A DNA stretch of 5,604 nucleotides from Planctomycetota bacterium (GTDB taxonomy: Bacteria > Planctomycetota > Phycisphaerae > UBA1845), in contig JADFRH010000090.1 in NCBI GenBank assembly GCA_022561415.1, positions 2,538 to 8,141 on the forward strand, written 5' to 3'. The notes below the pieces were generated by a model. That model searched no databases and was not told where the DNA came from. It saw nothing but the letters and a program-made list of their open reading frames with translations. Below are positions 3,733 to 5,604 of the stretch, piece after piece (within the stretch, counting starts at the first letter, position 1; the number at the start of each line of letters is the position of its first letter). A program made the translations under genes and the position numbers.

Positions 3733-5604
3733 TCAAGAATCGTCCCGTGAGCCCGGCAGAAGCTCCTCGACCCGGCGCCGAAGTTCAAGCAGACAGTCGG
3801 CGGTCTCGAACCAGAGGATGCCCTTGGGGGCACTGGCCGAGTAGGCGCCGACCTCACGCAGCGTATCGGGCCAGTACTCGAGCGCACGGGCATGCTCCCG
3901 TCTCGCCTCGACCCGATTTCCAAGACGCGCGTACGCGACCGCGCGAATCAAGTGATTGACGGTCTTCACGTCATCAAGCTCGATGGCTTCGGCTGCGCTA
4001 ACGATCGCGGAAGCGTAGTCTTCGTTGTAAAGGTGCGCCATCGCGAGCGTGCGCTTGGCCATGGCGTTGGTTCCCTCGGCAAGCACGTCGGCACTCTCGG
4101 CGTAACGCAGCGCGGCTCGGAAGTCCTGGTGCTCTGGAATCTCGATGCGCGATCGGGCACGCAGCAGCCAGGAGTTCGGATCGTCTTTCTTGCATTCGAT
4201 CGCGTTTCGGATGTCGTCGATGGCTTCGCGCTTCTTCAGCAGCAACTCGAGGGATACGAGATTGCGCCAGGGGTATTCGCAGTACCCCTCGAACGTTCCG
4301 GTGATCTCGGTTGATCGAAGCAGGCTCTTCTGGGCCGATTCCAAATCGCCACGCAGAGCGTGAAGTACACCGAGATTCTCGTGCGCTTCGCCGTGATCCG
4401 GATTGAGTGCCAGCGCGTGCGCGTACGCCCGGGCGGCCTCCTCGTAGCGTCCGAGCTTTTTGAGCACGACGCCCTTGGTGTTGAAGGAGCGAACGATATC
4501 CGGGTCAAACCGTATCGCGTTGTCCGCGTACTCCAAGGCCTGACGAAGAAGCGCCGCGTCGGGCCGGACAACGGAATTGAACCTCTCCTTTTTCAAGATC
4601 GCGTAGTTGCCCCACGCCTCGGCGTTCTGCGGATTGAGATCGAGCGCCTCGTCAAACGCCTCGGCCGCCTCTTTCCACTTTTGTTGACGCGTGAGCAGGT
4701 ATCCCTCTTGAACCTTCTGATCGGATTTCGCCTTGTCAAGAGCGACCAGGGCGTTCCGTTCCGCAACCCGCGCCGCTTGCAGTGCGTTCTGTTCCGCGAC
4801 CCGCGCCTCTCGCCTCTTCTCGCCGACCAAATAGCTGCTCGCGGCGCCGGTGAGCACGAGCCCGGCCAGAACCGCAATCGCGACGGCGCGGTGTCGCCGA
4901 ATGAACTTGCCCGCCCGGCGAATGGGGCCTGGCCGCTTGGCGACGATCGGAAGATCCTGCAGATACCGCCTGAGGTCGTCGGCCAGCGCTCGCGCCGTGG
5001 CATAGCGAGCGTCCGGCAGCTTCTCCAGGCACTTCATACAGATCGTGCTGAGCTCAGGCGGCACGGCTGCGCTGATTTTCTGAGGCGTCGGCGGATCACG
5101 AGCGATGATGGCGCCTAGAATCTCCTTCTGATCCGTGCCCCCAAACGCCGGCTGAAAGCAGAGAAGCTCGTACATCGTCGCGCCGAGCGAGTAGATGTCG
5201 GTTCGATGGTCCGTGCGCGTGCGCTTGGCCATCGCCTGCTCGGGGCTCAGGTAACGCAGCGTGCCGATCAACGTTCCGGTTTGCGTGTAGGTGTCTTCAT
5301 CGGCGATCTTGGCCAGCCCGAAATCGGCGATCATGATCCGAAAGTCCGTCGACAGAATCAGATTGCCGGGCTTGATGTCGCGGTGAATGATCTTCTGTTG
5401 ATGAGCGTAGTTCAGTGCGTCGGCCACATCCGCGATCCACCGCGCCACGTATTGAAAATAGGCCCGACCGCGACCCGTGGTCGATGCGCCGGTGAACGAG
5501 TCCGCCTGCGCCGAGGCGCGACCGCTCGGAGCTGAATCCTCAGCCACAACCGGCTCACCCGAGAGCTGCATCTGAAGCCACGTGGCCAGTCGCGCCGGGG
5601 ACAG
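3733..5604 (-). CDS. Membrane Ser/Thr protein kinase with TPR domain (N-terminus outside window)
   Basis: This is a Hanks-type kinase of the planctomycete TPR-kinase class. The frame is open to the right edge (codon 5604-5602), so the ATP-binding lobe with its Gly-rich loop and Lys is missing here. Numbering from the internal Met at 5571: a Ser/Gly/Ala-rich insert at about 4-36, the catalytic loop HRDIKPGN at 63-70, DFG at 83-85, a Thr-rich activation segment, GTLRYLSPEQ at 103-112, DIYSLG at 125-130 and the subdomain XI Arg in PDARY at 186-190. The visible catalytic residues are all intact. A basic linker (RRAGKFIRRHR) precedes one membrane helix at 229-249, placing the kinase in the cytoplasm and the rest outside. 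Then come a short coiled coil (250-285) and TPR units, clearest at 288-321, 359-426 and 503-570. The gene ends at TGA, 346 bp from the next gene. Substrate unknown. Confidence 0.95.
   Translation of the reverse strand: MSPARLATWLQMQLSGEPVVAEDSAPSGRASAQADSFTGASTTGRGRAYFQYVARWIADVADALNYAHQQKIIHRDIKPGNLILSTDFRIMIADFGLAKIADEDTYTQTGTLIGTLRYLSPEQAMAKRTRTDHRTDIYSLGATMYELLCFQPAFGGTDQKEILGAIIARDPPTPQKISAAVPPELSTICMKCLEKLPDARYATARALADDLRRYLQDLPIVAKRPGPIRRAGKFIRRHRAVAIAVLAGLVLTGAASSYLVGEKRREARVAEQNALQAARVAERNALVALDKAKSDQKVQEGYLLTRQQKWKEAAEAFDEALDLNPQNAEAWGNYAILKKERFNSVVRPDAALLRQALEYADNAIRFDPDIVRSFNTKGVVLKKLGRYEEAARAYAHALALNPDHGEAHENLGVLHALRGDLESAQKSLLRSTEITGTFEGYCEYPWRNLVSLELLLKKREAIDDIRNAIECKKDDPNSWLLRARSRIEIPEHQDFRAALRYAESADVLAEGTNAMAKRTLAMAHLYNEDYASAIVSAAEAIELDDVKTVNHLIRAVAYARLGNRVEARREHARALEYWPDTLREVGAYSASAPKGILWFETADCLLELRRRVEELLPGSRDDS
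4751..4807 (-). repeat. Tandem 33-bp (11-residue) repeat in the kinase coiled coil
   Basis: The 24-mers at 4751-4774 and 4784-4807 differ at only two positions and lie 33 bp apart. They encode ARVAEQNALQA followed by ARVAERNALVA. An 11-residue period is the hendecad form of a coiled coil and sits directly after the membrane helix. The near-identity in DNA suggests a fairly recent duplication, so the number of units may differ between relatives. Confidence 0.75.
4825..4887 (-). other. Single transmembrane helix of the kinase
   Basis: Residues 229-249 (AVAIAVLAGLVLTGAASSYLV) are the only strongly hydrophobic run in the visible protein. Six Arg/Lys residues within the 12 positions before it (Arg218, Arg219, Lys222, Arg225, Arg226 and Arg228) point by the positive-inside rule to a cytoplasmic kinase and an extracytoplasmic TPR region. 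Confidence 0.88.

Noticed and set aside
3157..3750. 197-codon plus-strand open frame spanning the intergenic region
   Set aside because: It starts inside the antisense of the cysteine-rich region and has a low-complexity Arg/Ser/Pro-rich product with no recognisable feature.
3928..3937. Palindrome CGCGTACGCG
   Set aside because: It lies within the kinase coding sequence in GC-rich DNA, with no second copy or other site signal.
4360..5118. 252-codon open frame on the plus strand
   Set aside because: It lies wholly antisense to the TPR/linker region of the kinase, whose motifs are unmistakable. Its translation shows no domain and no ribosome site was evident. It is a frame shadow in GC-rich DNA.
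5572..5604. Apparent kinase without an ATP-binding lobe
   Set aside because: The frame is still open at the window edge, so the missing lobe is explained by the cut, not by truncation of the gene.

Overview
The window looks like a fragment of a GC-rich planctomycete chromosome, most likely Phycisphaerae or a related uncultured lineage. This is inferred from two protein styles. One is a secreted protein with DCNGNGVPDECD-type repeats and a C-terminal pair of dockerin/EF-hand-like calcium loops. The other is a Ser/Thr kinase joined through one membrane helix to TPR repeats. Both are characteristic of that phylum. No rRNA or other marker is present, so the placement is tentative.

Layout. At the left edge (3-971, + strand) is the 3' two-thirds of a SpoVR/YcgB family gene. 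It converges on the next gene across a gap of only 54 bp with no convincing terminator. Positions 1026-3386 (- strand) encode a complete 786-residue secreted mosaic protein: Sec signal peptide, seven tandem four-cysteine units, four Asp/Asn-rich NGxPDxC repeats, a long beta-rich domain and a dockerin-like tail. Positions 3387-3732 form a 346-bp intergenic stretch. It holds a good sigma-70-like promoter reading leftward, two pairs of short direct repeats, a GGGGACAGTCAC motif of a kind often seen in intergenic repeats, and a short segment with strong coding character that is broken by one base in a G4 run. Positions 3733-5604 (- strand) encode a membrane Ser/Thr protein kinase with an extracytoplasmic TPR domain. 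Its N-terminal lobe lies beyond the right edge.

How the parts may work together. The kinase and the secreted protein are transcribed in the same direction, but the 346-bp gap and internal promoter suggest separate units. The kinase could sense something outside the membrane through its TPRs, and the secreted protein is a surface or extracellular matrix candidate. A functional link between them is only a neighbourhood inference. The SpoVR gene belongs to another unit arriving from the left, where family knowledge would predict a PrkA/YeaG kinase and a YeaH-type (DUF444) gene. I see no CRISPR array, RNA gene, transposase or integrase. The least explained part is the intergenic stretch, especially the coding-like segment at 3476-3590.
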